From: a virus
Direction: 5' to 3' (one strand)
Length of the DNA: 28,059 nucleotides
IMG/VR virus record: IMGVR_UViG_3300027896_000172
Coordinates: 1-28,059 of that record
Shown: piece after piece, positions 1 to 6,053 of the stretch
How positions within the stretch are numbered: the first letter of the stretch is position 1
How the letters are laid out: each line of letters opens with the position of its first letter
Translations under genes and position numbers: made by a program
The notes under the pieces: generated by a model
What the model saw: only the letters and a program-made list of their open reading frames with translations
Told to the model about the DNA's origin: nothing
Databases searched by the model: none

Positions 1-284
1 AACTTGGCTGGTGGTTGAAACTCGTTGGGAATGGTACAGTGCATGTAGAGTTCGAATTGTTTCGTCATTGGTTCTCTCAGAATTTTGGAGAATAGTTCCC
101 TTTCAACATTGTCAGTAATGGATTCCGCCAAATACTTTCTGCTACAACCACCCCAGCGGGTGGGCACAATTTTCAGGTCATACTTGTCATACCGGAGAAG
201 GCTTTTGGCTAGAGCTAGTCCCAAGTCTCCGTATCCGCTACGGGTCCACATGGCCGATTGAAATATACAAATTGGTTTGCTCAT
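1..284 (-). CDS. Glycosyltransferase-like protein, N-terminal fragment (runs off window)
   Basis: Minus-strand ORF from ATG at 284, open to the left window edge, so only about 94 N-terminal residues are visible. It starts MSKPICIFQSAMWTRSGYGD, followed by a helix-like stretch with LALAKSLLRYDKYDLKIVPTR. A beta strand followed by a small-residue loop (RSGYGD) and a helix is how GT-B fold, GT4-type glycosyltransferases begin, and phage glycosyltransferases often open this way. The GT4 gene at 1637-3121 on the same strand begins comparably (a strand, then HSGVATMSRE), so the two may be paralogous. The catalytic C-terminal half is not in the window, so function is inferred from the N-terminus and context. 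No clear Shine-Dalgarno sequence precedes the ATG. Confidence 0.6.
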   Translation of the reverse strand, partial: MSKPICIFQSAMWTRSGYGDLGLALAKSLLRYDKYDLKIVPTRWGGCSRKYLAESITDNVERELFSKILREPMTKQFELYMHCTIPNEFQPPAK

Positions 285-316
285 ATTAGATGTCTTCTGT
301 TTTTGTATTGAATTGT

Positions 317-463
317 TTAGGATAGATTCCATCTTACAAACATATCAAACCATTCTTTTAACGGTTTTGGTTTGTTGAACGAAGTTCCTAAATTCATCAT
401 ATTTTTTCTAAAATTTTCTATATTTTCTTTTACTATATCACAAAATTCGTCTAATGTTTTCAT
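317..463 (-). CDS. Small hypothetical protein, 48 aa
   Basis: Short ORF starting at ATG 463, preceded on its strand by a GAGG Shine-Dalgarno-like sequence and the hexamer CATATG that recurs at many starts in this window. It begins MKTLDEFCDIVKENIENF and ends EWFDMFVRWNLS. The composition is charged and aromatic, compatible with a small helical protein. It shares an ATGA with the stop of the tiny ORF at 460-510, which in turn shares an ATGA with the dUTPase stop, so it is probably co-translated with dUTPase. I do not recognise the family. Between its end and the glycosyltransferase start (285-316) nothing is seen. Confidence 0.5.
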   Translation of the reverse strand: MKTLDEFCDIVKENIENFRKNMMNLGTSFNKPKPLKEWFDMFVRWNLS

Positions 464-510
464 ATGTATTTAACCTCTTCTCGTTGAAACGGCGTGATTA
501 TTTTCTTCAT
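460..510 (-). CDS. Tiny ORF or gene remnant, 16 aa, bridging dUTPase and the 48-aa gene
   Basis: ATG at 510 overlaps the dUTPase TGA as ATGA, has a purine-rich AAGGGG just upstream, and encodes MKKIITPFQREEVKYI before a TGA that overlaps the ATG of the next gene. The peptide reads like the natural N-terminus of a small phage protein that stops early, so it may be a truncated gene or simply a coupling ORF carrying ribosomes from dUTPase to the 48-aa gene. Both ends being ATGA overlaps is the main support. It could also be chance. Confidence 0.3.
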   Translation of the reverse strand: MKKIITPFQREEVKYI

Positions 511-1247
511 GACCCCTTTTCTCTTTCCTTGACCAATTTCTCATACCCAACAGGTTTGGGTAAATCGGGAGATTCTGACATTTTCTGCCAGCGCTCAACG
601 ATACTGGATTTTCCTGTTTTGTGATACTCCGTTCCAATATCATACTTTCTCTTAGGTGGTTCTGAAAGTTCAACAATGGGTGGAGCAGCGGCTCTTATCT
701 TGATAACATCACTATCGGTTGTCATAGGGTTTTGAACTGTTACCTTGTCAGTGCTGCCAAATCCACCTGTTCCCCGTTGAGTGGCCGACAAATCATCTAC
801 GACTTCAAATTCCACTTGAACAGTGGGCTCAAATACGAGTTGGGCAATCTTGTCGCCTTTCTTGTAGAGTTTGGCACCATTGACAGAGCCCCCTAACCCG
901 TCATCAGGTGTGAACGAAAAATCCTCTGGTTGCCAAATGTATTTGAACCGACAGATGACCATTCCCCGATAGTCATTATCAACCAGTCCAATGCTATTAG
1001 CCAATACAAGATTGTATTTGCTGACACTTGACCGTGGATGAATTAGGGTATGAAAAGTAACGGCTGATGGAGCAATGAACAAATTGGTTTCATACTCAAC
1101 ATAATCAACATGACTCCAATTTCCTTCATCCATTTTTTCACCAACAATTTTGGGGTCGCTTGTGGCTACAATATCGTAACCAGCAGCCACTTGAGAACCA
1201 CGTTCGGGGAGAGTAAGACCGTCGATTTTTTTGATGTAGATTTTCAT
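507..1247 (-). CDS. dut: dUTP diphosphatase (dUTPase), trimeric type, with C-terminal extension
   Basis: Hydrolyses dUTP to dUMP and pyrophosphate, keeping uracil out of phage DNA and feeding thymidylate synthesis. All five trimeric dUTPase motifs are visible in order: motif 1 AGYDI (about 22-26), motif 2 HPRSSVSK (70-77), motif 3 GLVDNDYRG (87-95) containing the catalytic Asp90, motif 4 GDKIAQLV (131-138) and the Gly-rich motif 5 RGTGGFGST (158-166). At 246 aa it is longer than the usual 140-170. The extra residues are an insert between motifs 3 and 4 and a tail of about 75 aa after motif 5 with no recognised domain. Start ATG 1247 lies in CATATG, 7 nt after a TAAAAT -10 box, with GAGGT also upstream. 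The stop overlaps a 16-codon ORF. Confidence 0.95.
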   Translation of the reverse strand: MKIYIKKIDGLTLPERGSQVAAGYDIVATSDPKIVGEKMDEGNWSHVDYVEYETNLFIAPSAVTFHTLIHPRSSVSKYNLVLANSIGLVDNDYRGMVICRFKYIWQPEDFSFTPDDGLGGSVNGAKLYKKGDKIAQLVFEPTVQVEFEVVDDLSATQRGTGGFGSTDKVTVQNPMTTDSDVIKIRAAAPPIVELSEPPKRKYDIGTEYHKTGKSSIVERWQKMSESPDLPKPVGYEKLVKEREKGS

Positions 1248-1254
1248 ATGGTCT

Positions 1255-1283
1255 ATTTTACCTCATAACCGTCTTTCTTTCAA
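1255..1283 (-). promoter_or_regulatory. Sigma70-like promoter for dUTPase
   Basis: On the minus strand, TTGAAA (1283-1278), a 17-nt spacer and TAAAAT (1260-1255). Only 7 nt separate the -10 box from the dUTPase ATG, so the transcript would start at or almost at the start codon. The spacing matches other promoters in this window. Confidence 0.5.
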
Positions 1284-1287
1284 GTTA

Positions 1288-1635
1288 TTATACATCGGGA
1301 AAGAGTTTTTCTAACTCTTCCATAGACTTCGTTTGGAATGTCGGCGTCAGTTTGTCATCCAAGATTTCGTAATGTGAACCTGTCATCATTGTCATTCTAT
1401 ATTTGATACCCAATGTTTCGTTGACCCAATCTTGAGATGGCATTCCACACCATCCTCCAGTTTGACTTTCACTTTCCTTGTGTGTATAATGGTGGATTTC
1501 ATATACCACATGAGTAGCAAAATCTCCATGATGACCGTCCGGGTTTAGCAAACCATCATCCCACATTTTTCGTATTTCCTGTGGGGGTTTGTTTATATCA
1601 TAGGCGCAAATCCATTTGTTGTTTATGATGACCAT
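1288..1635 (-). CDS. Hypothetical protein, 115 aa
   Basis: Start chosen at ATG 1635, one base after the stop of the upstream glycosyltransferase and 6 nt after GGAG. A longer form from 1647 or 1698 would overlap the glycosyltransferase and lacks that Shine-Dalgarno sequence. The protein begins MVIINNKWICAYDINKPPQE and carries a His-rich centre (GHHGDFATHVVYEIHHYTH, about 37-55) followed by a GGWCG segment. It ends in an acidic helix. It resembles no domain I can name. Clustered His and Cys could bind metal, but spacing does not match a known motif. It is the last gene of the operon running from 3806 to here and precedes the separately promoted dUTPase. Confidence 0.7.
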   Translation of the reverse strand: MVIINNKWICAYDINKPPQEIRKMWDDGLLNPDGHHGDFATHVVYEIHHYTHKESESQTGGWCGMPSQDWVNETLGIKYRMTMMTGSHYEILDDKLTPTFQTKSMEELEKLFPDV

Positions 1636-1636
1636 A

Positions 1637-3121
1637 TTACACTCCATTTTCAACCATCTTGGATTTGAGGGCTTCTTTGTTAATTGTAGGAATCTCAAAT
1701 CCCAGCCCGCCCGGCATCACATTCCCAACATAATCAGCATCGGTGTATAGACCAAACTGTTTGACGGGCTTGAATTTCGACAGCGTGAAATCCATACATC
1801 GAATGAATTGGTTACACATGTTCTCAGCATTGATGCCGCCGTCAGACATTGCCCATTTTCTGCCTTCAATTCCACACTTGGAACGCTTTTCGTCGCCCAT
1901 AAGATACCAATACATCATGCCATCGGCACCATCTTCCCACTTGGTCATGTCATCAAAAATGTATGGCGTAGGAATGGACCCCTGAACACAACGAACTTGA
2001 GTCCATATTGGGTAAGCCCACAAACCATGCTTACGATATTTCCCCATACAATTTGTGCCGAAGTGAAGGTCAAACTCAATCGGTGAACCATCATCCTTTG
2101 TCTGACCAATCTGGTCTTGAAGACCACCGGTAACAGAAACGATGATGGGTGTGCCCGCCATCAATGACTCAGCCGTTGACAATCCAAATCCTTCGTTGGA
2201 TGAAAGGTTAATGGTTACATCAGCAATGTTATACAACATGTTCATGTCGTCTGGAATATATTTTCCAGTTGAAAATGCTACATCGTATTCTGGACAAAAT
2301 GCTTCCTTGACAGCAATCAAGTCTGTTCCAGCATCACAACGAACTTCGGTGTGGAGGAGCAAACAACATTTAGCTGCTTCCTCTTTCGGAAGGTTATCAC
2401 AGAAAGTTCGGTATGCCAACATAATGTTACTGGTACGCTTTCTTTGAACATTTCGACTGTTGTACAGAATCACATAGTTGTAATCCTTGCCATTCAAGAT
2501 TTCTTTACGCCTCTTCATCAGAAGAGCATCATCTTTCGGAATGGGGCGGAATATGACGGTGTTGATTCCGTGCGGAACATAGTGAAGAACGGATTTTCCA
2601 GTAATATCATTGGCGTTGACATCGCACCATTTTCCTTCACCCAAAACATGCTTGTTGATGTTGTATGTTTGTTTGCTGATTGACATCAACAGGTCACATG
2701 ATTCGTAATAGGCTTTGTTGTAGATTGGGTATGGGACATCATCCCAAATGTTCAGATAAGTCAATGGCATCTTGCTACGGAGCTGACGTTCAACCGCATA
2801 CAACCAACCCCAAAAACGGGGGTCGGTAAAGTGCATTATAGCGTCGGGTTTTTCACGGTCAATGATACCGAAAAGGATTTCTTCATTGCCATAACCATCT
2901 ACAGGATAAAGAGTTACCTTGGCATCTTTCACTCCGGTTTGGTTAGCCGTAGCAGCATCCATGTTGATTATTTTACCTTTTTCAGGGTGTTGGATAGCCC
3001 CGGCGAGTTGAACCCAGTCATATTGCCGGACTGTTCCAAGAACGATTTCACGGGACATGGTAGCTACGCCGCTGTGCATTCGCATGTCGTCAGACAGTAA
3101 CAGAATTTTCCTTTTAGCCAT
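1637..3121 (-). CDS. GT4-family glycosyltransferase (GT-B fold)
   Basis: A 494-aa protein expected to transfer a sugar from a nucleotide-activated donor. The acceptor is unknown (virion protein, DNA base or host glycan). The N-terminal Rossmann half starts KRKILLLSDD with HSGVATMSRE, and contains PDAIMHFTDPRFWGW. The linker region VPHGINTVIF leads into the C-terminal half, with NYVILYNSRNVQRKRT, a characteristic second-half strand-loop, and the family signature EGFGLSTAESLMAGTP with the EX7E glutamates at E310 and E318. Length is somewhat above the usual 350-450. A Shine-Dalgarno AAAGGA precedes ATG 3121, and there are 3 nt between it and the upstream gene, so they form an operon. Another glycosyltransferase-like gene lies at 1-284 and a third at 25141-26154. 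Confidence 0.88.
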   Translation of the reverse strand: MAKRKILLLSDDMRMHSGVATMSREIVLGTVRQYDWVQLAGAIQHPEKGKIINMDAATANQTGVKDAKVTLYPVDGYGNEEILFGIIDREKPDAIMHFTDPRFWGWLYAVERQLRSKMPLTYLNIWDDVPYPIYNKAYYESCDLLMSISKQTYNINKHVLGEGKWCDVNANDITGKSVLHYVPHGINTVIFRPIPKDDALLMKRRKEILNGKDYNYVILYNSRNVQRKRTSNIMLAYRTFCDNLPKEEAAKCCLLLHTEVRCDAGTDLIAVKEAFCPEYDVAFSTGKYIPDDMNMLYNIADVTINLSSNEGFGLSTAESLMAGTPIIVSVTGGLQDQIGQTKDDGSPIEFDLHFGTNCMGKYRKHGLWAYPIWTQVRCVQGSIPTPYIFDDMTKWEDGADGMMYWYLMGDEKRSKCGIEGRKWAMSDGGINAENMCNQFIRCMDFTLSKFKPVKQFGLYTDADYVGNVMPGGLGFEIPTINKEALKSKMVENGV

Positions 3122-3124
3122 AAC

Positions 3125-3574
3125 TTACTTTCCTTTGATGTCGTTATTTACTCTAATGCTGGTGAAGCGGATTTTACATTGTACGGATAGGAAACTGTCG
3201 CCTTTACCACTCCAACATAACGAGTCGGGATAAACATTTTCAAACCTACAATCAATGAGTTCCCATTCTTCGGCCACATTTCCTTTATCGAATTCCCTAA
3301 CCCGAACATTGAAAGTTTTAGCGGAGTTGATTTTCATCAAGATGTTGTCCCCCATTGTTTCATAACACCCTATAGCCAAATCATCCCACACCCGTTTGTT
3401 TTCAACCCACCGGTAAGTGGGTCTATCAACGGTGTGAATAACATAACATGGAATTACAACGACTCCGGTTACAGAGTCGGTTATGCTACATACGAATCCG
3501 GCGCCGAGTTTTGGAGAAAAAGTTTGCCAATATTTCTCTTCGTTTATCTTGTATTCATCCAAGGCACTATTCAT
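3125..3574 (-). CDS. Hypothetical protein, 149 aa, possibly virion-related
   Basis: Start placed at ATG 3574, 4 nt after AAGGA. A TTG start at 3601 would add 9 residues and overlap the RHH gene, and is less likely. The protein is beta-rich in appearance, with GAGFVCSITDSVTGVVVIPCYVIHT near the N-terminus and a C-terminal segment EWELIDCRFENVYPDSLCW followed by SFLSVQCKIRFTSI. That ending has the general look of small phage tail-tube or baseplate proteins (a target strand, an aromatic/proline turn, then a closing strand), but I cannot assign it. It lies between an RHH regulator and a glycosyltransferase, a context that does not settle function. Confidence 0.65.
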   Translation of the reverse strand: MNSALDEYKINEEKYWQTFSPKLGAGFVCSITDSVTGVVVIPCYVIHTVDRPTYRWVENKRVWDDLAIGCYETMGDNILMKINSAKTFNVRVREFDKGNVAEEWELIDCRFENVYPDSLCWSGKGDSFLSVQCKIRFTSIRVNNDIKGK

Positions 3575-3581
3575 AACATCC

Positions 3582-3806
3582 TTATGGGGTTGTGATGCCA
3601 AACGAACTACTAATGGGAGTGCTTAGTATCGGCAAGTGGAAGTTGTTGACGATTGAACGAAACGGTTCATTAACGATATACAAGCGAACGCATTTTTCTA
3701 CGAACTTTTGTAAGTTTGAACCGCTTCTGATTCCTTGAATCTTGAAGTCGTTATACAGAGACTTCTCAATTTTGACTGTGGTTGCGGTAGTGTTTTCGTT
3801 TTTCAT
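3582..3806 (-). CDS. Ribbon-helix-helix (Arc/MetJ-type) DNA-binding protein, 74 aa
   Basis: Begins MKNENTTATTVKIEKSLYND. The segment TTVKIEKSLYNDFKIQGIR continues into GSNLQKFVEKCVRLYI, which fits a ribbon-helix-helix fold: a short beta strand (TVKIEKS, about 9-15) that inserts in the DNA major groove as an antiparallel dimer, followed by two helices (about 16-27 and 31-45) with a small turn between them (RSGSN). The C-terminal 25 residues are uncharged and proline-containing. Its likely job is a dimeric repressor. A 16-bp perfect palindrome flanked by symmetric repeats overlaps its start codon, which strongly suggests autoregulation. Function is by motif and context; an antitoxin role is possible but no toxin gene is recognisable nearby. 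Confidence 0.65.
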   Translation of the reverse strand: MKNENTTATTVKIEKSLYNDFKIQGIRSGSNLQKFVEKCVRLYIVNEPFRSIVNNFHLPILSTPISSSFGITTP

Positions 3807-3841
3807 ATCTATGAATGTGAATATTCACATCCATATCTATG
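3804..3841. promoter_or_regulatory. Symmetric operator candidate at the RHH gene start
   Basis: A perfect 16-bp palindrome ATGTGAATATTCACAT (3815-3830) is flanked on both sides, each one base away, by the 10-mer CATATCTATG (3804-3813 and 3832-3841). Flank centres lie exactly 14 bp from the palindrome centre. Each 10-mer is itself an imperfect palindrome (CATA..TATG), so the 38-bp block is nearly self-complementary. The RHH start codon lies inside the proximal repeat, so bound protein would block transcription and translation initiation. Confidence 0.6.
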
Positions 3842-3860
3842 TGTATGGAACGAAAACTGG

Positions 3861-4064
3861 TTATTTTATTTCGGAGAGTTGGATGAATTCTTCTTTCAAC
3901 GGTTGTTTCGGATTCTCCCATAGAGGTTTCCCCGAAACGGTTCTTCGGTCTATACCAGTTGTCGAATAACATCCATCATAACAATGATAAGGACCACCGG
4001 CGTCTCGTTGCCATTTCGTTGTAGGCTTCCCGCAGATAACACATTTCTTTCGTCGTTCTTTCAT
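3861..4064 (-). CDS. Small four-cysteine (putative zinc-binding) protein, 67 aa
   Basis: Starts MKERRKKCVICGKPTTKWQR and has C8-x2-C11 followed by C28-x3-C32 (YHCYDGCYS), the layout of a small zinc finger or treble-clef-like knuckle. His27 could also serve as a ligand. The tail is charged and without features. The ATG at 4064 overlaps the nuclease stop as ATGA and has AGAGGA about 5 nt upstream, so it is translationally coupled to the Cas4-like nuclease. Function is unknown. Coupling suggests a partner or an unrelated small accessory gene. Confidence 0.7.
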   Translation of the reverse strand: MKERRKKCVICGKPTTKWQRDAGGPYHCYDGCYSTTGIDRRTVSGKPLWENPKQPLKEEFIQLSEIK

Positions 4065-4985
4065 AATTCCTCTTTAGGTATGTCCGATTTAGCATCACAA
4101 TTGACTTTCTTGTGAGGGCAGTATTTACAGTTTTTTTTGGCTTTGCCGGGGTTTTTGAGATATCCTTTGGCGTCTTGAACGAAAGTTCCATCCGGATTGA
4201 AACACTCTGTAATGAAGTCAGAGAATATGTTCAATACGTCTGCCACCGTCTTCTGATTGTGTTTCGGAACAAAGGGTTGAATTCTGCTTTGTGGGAACGA
4301 CACGTTCTCATAGAGCCGTCTTTTAAGGATGAAGAACTCCACGTCAATCATGTCAATGGGAATGTTGTATTTCTTGCTGAAGAATGCTTTGTAGAGAAGA
4401 ATCTGTGAAATCTTGGCGGTGTCTTCTTTCTGATACTGATTCCAGCCCATTGTGCTTGTCTTGATGTCAATGATACGATATCGTCCTGTTGCTTTCTCTT
4501 TCAGAATGACATCAATAAAACAGATGAAGTCAACATTGTATTTGATGGGCATCACGATTTCGTCTTCCACCCCGATGAACTCAAATTTTCCCGTTGGAAA
4601 ATACTTGATTCGGTTGGTCATGTTGGTGAAAGCGTTGAGAATGTTGTTACCGTCTTCAACAAATTCAAACCATTGGTCTTGTTCGTATTTCACTTTCTTG
4701 TCAGTCAGTTCACGGAGGAATGCTTTCTTAAAGATGTCGTGTAGGTCGTGTTCATCGGCTTCTTTAGCCCCCTGTTTGTATAGGGTTTCAATATAGAGTT
4801 GAACGGCTTCGTGAATGGCTGTCCCGAAACAGGTGTGAAGGCTGTCTTCAAAGACGCGGAGGCCTTTGACGAAATCAAAGATACCAACGGTGACGGCAAT
4901 TGTACCAGTTAGAAAATTGAGAATAACTAACTCTCTTTTTTGGTGTTGCTTCCGTTGGCTCCTGTAACAAATTTTCAGTTTCCAT
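4061..4985 (-). CDS. Cas4/RecB-like Fe-S nuclease, apparently expressed by +1 frameshift
   Basis: Two overlapping frames join into a 307-aa nuclease: 4985-4878 (36 codons, ending TGG TAT CTT then TGA) and 4876-4061 after skipping one T. The first part carries SYSQFSNWYNCRHRWYL, the classic N-terminus of RecB/Cas4-type nucleases with the first Fe-S cysteine (C30). The second continues DFVKGLRVFED and FGTAIHEAV (His58), FICFIDVI (Asp158), IIDIKTST (Asp173, Lys175), QILLY (Q194, Y198) and a C-terminal C286-x2-C289-x6-C296. One N-terminal and three C-terminal cysteines is the Cas4/AddB 4Fe-4S pattern. It probably acts as a DNA exonuclease in replication or recombination. The downstream frame is also open upstream to 5020, but that N-terminus has no family resemblance. 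A promoter lies 6 nt upstream of ATG 4985. Alternatives to recoding are a real inactivating mutation or a sequencing indel. Confidence 0.82.
4875..4885 (-). promoter_or_regulatory. Candidate programmed +1 frameshift site (prfB-like)
   Basis: The minus strand reads GGTATCTTTGA, codons TAT CTT TGA in the starting frame. This matches, as recalled, the E. coli prfB site (GGG UAU CUU UGA C), where the Leu tRNA on CUU slips forward one base and the in-frame UGA is bypassed. The strong AGGGGG stimulator of prfB is absent here; the upstream bases are CACCGTTGG. Slippage gives Leu36-Asp37 and restores the family sequence exactly. Confidence 0.6.
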
Positions 4986-4991
4986 TTAACT

Positions 4992-5020
4992 ATGATAGTG
5001 TTATATTGTCGTTGTGTCAA
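4992..5020 (-). promoter_or_regulatory. Sigma70-like promoter for the Cas4-like nuclease
   Basis: On the minus strand, a consensus TTGACA (5020-5015), 17-nt spacer and TATCAT (4997-4992), with the ATG only 6 nt after the -10 box. The -35 box lies inside the 3' end of the upstream GIY-YIG gene. Its position supports 4985 as the true start and implies a leaderless or nearly leaderless mRNA. Confidence 0.6.
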
Positions 5021-5999
5021 CTTTATTTAGTTTCCAACCAGTATATTGTACTCGATGTTTATTATACAATCGAATGACACATCTCAAATGGAGCCCATAT
5101 TTTTTGCAAAAGTTTTCTAGGGTTCCAATAAAAAATGTTCCGTTTTTATGTGTAAAAGATGCTTCTCGTTTGGATAGATGTTTTGATGTATGACTCTTCT
5201 CTATTCGGAGTTTGTAGGTTTCTTTTATGTTTTCAGGAAATACGAAGTTCTCATTATACATCCCTAAATGTATCCACCCACGATTTGATTGACGAATATT
5301 AGAACATATTCCATTTATACCACATCTGTTCAACCCCCACTTTGAAACCATTTCTTTTATTTGTCCTGTAAAATACCCGTGGGCAGGATGATAAAATACT
5401 CTTACCGGAGTGGTTTTGTGTAAAATTTTTTCATATTCTGTCTTGATGTCTGTAATTTTTATTGGATATTTTCCAAAACAAACCCATCCTTTGTGGGAAT
5501 TCATACATCCATTACAGATTTTATCGATTCCACTTTTACGGAGTGAAAATTTTTCAATTAAATCCGTTCTACTTCCATAAAAAATGTTGTGTTTTGGATT
5601 GTAGAATACATATTTTCCTGTGTAATTCCAATTCTTTTCCCCTCTAAACGCATTTCCAATTTTCTTTTTTGTTTCGTCGGTGTGTTTGTATCCAAAAAAA
5701 CTACCAGCAACAGGTAAAATATTATACTTTGGAAATAAGGAATCCAAATAGAATTGCTCCCTATTAAAAGCATCATATGGACTACATATTTCTACTATTT
5801 GAAATACGAATCCATTTTTTCCATATTTATTCCACGCATTCTGTAATATCGGGTTGGTGTGTTTATGATTTTTAAGACGACTTAAATGTGATTTCCATCT
5901 GCCCCCAAATGTTCGTCTGGTTGAACCAATATAGAATTTCCCATTAAAAACATTCAAAATTTTATACACCCCACATTTTTTACATTCTCTGTTATTCAT
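5001..5999 (-). CDS. GIY-YIG homing endonuclease with three DNA-binding modules
   Basis: A 332-aa site-specific endonuclease, probably a free-standing mobile gene. The GIY-YIG domain shows GVYKILN (10-16), NGKFYIGS (19-26), GGRW with Arg34, NKYG with Tyr59 and NREQFYLD with the metal-binding Glu81. HTDETKKKI (106-114) is a NUMOD3-like helix. Then come three tandem modules at about 130-177, 200-247 and 280-325. Each has a strand with a His/Asn turn (YNPKHNIF, YHPAHGYF, THKNGTFF), a helix of type E-x2-xKxGL and a closing GW pair, resembling NUMOD/IENR1 DNA-binding repeats. The base composition is visibly more AT-rich than in neighbouring genes, consistent with acquisition. It has its own promoter and ends 15 bases before the nuclease ATG. 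Confidence 0.88.
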   Translation of the reverse strand: MNNRECKKCGVYKILNVFNGKFYIGSTRRTFGGRWKSHLSRLKNHKHTNPILQNAWNKYGKNGFVFQIVEICSPYDAFNREQFYLDSLFPKYNILPVAGSFFGYKHTDETKKKIGNAFRGEKNWNYTGKYVFYNPKHNIFYGSRTDLIEKFSLRKSGIDKICNGCMNSHKGWVCFGKYPIKITDIKTEYEKILHKTTPVRVFYHPAHGYFTGQIKEMVSKWGLNRCGINGICSNIRQSNRGWIHLGMYNENFVFPENIKETYKLRIEKSHTSKHLSKREASFTHKNGTFFIGTLENFCKKYGLHLRCVIRLYNKHRVQYTGWKLNKVDTTTI

Positions 6000-6010
6000 A
6001 TTGTACCATA

Positions 6011-6039
6011 AGTATAGTCGGTTAAACCAAATCAGTCAA
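6011..6039 (-). promoter_or_regulatory. Sigma70-like promoter for the GIY-YIG gene
   Basis: On the minus strand, TTGACT (6039-6034), a 17-nt spacer and TATACT (6016-6011). The ATG at 5999 follows after 11 nt, giving a leader of about 5 nt. It lies in the 54-bp divergent region at the polarity switch. Confidence 0.65.
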
Positions 6040-6040
6040 C

Positions 6041-6048
6041 TATTTATA
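6041..6048 (+). promoter_or_regulatory. TATTTATA motif upstream of the FecR-like gene
   Basis: TATTTATA ends 5 nt before ATG 6054. The same octamer precedes the starts at 16185 and 16988 by 4 nt. It may be a late-type -10 element lacking a -35 box. The intervening GAGGT could act as a Shine-Dalgarno sequence. Confidence 0.35.
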
Positions 6049-6053
6049 GAGGT

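Noticed and set aside
2142-3100. Plus-strand ORFs opposite the glycosyltransferase
   Set aside because: They are antisense shadows without recognisable domains, while the minus frame encodes a complete GT4 protein.
4061-4985. CRISPR-associated Cas4
   Set aside because: The motifs fit Cas4-like nucleases, but no repeat array and no cas1, cas2 or effector genes are present, so the general phage exonuclease family is the better call.
4061-5020. Reading the nuclease as a single 319-aa ORF from 5020
   Set aside because: Its first 48 residues show no family resemblance, it overlaps the GIY-YIG gene, and the promoter and the RecB-type N-terminus belong to the other frame starting at 4985.
6041-6048. 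T4-type late promoter TATAAATA
   Set aside because: On the coding strand the motif reads TATTTATA, its reverse complement; no TATAAATA is correctly oriented ahead of these genes.
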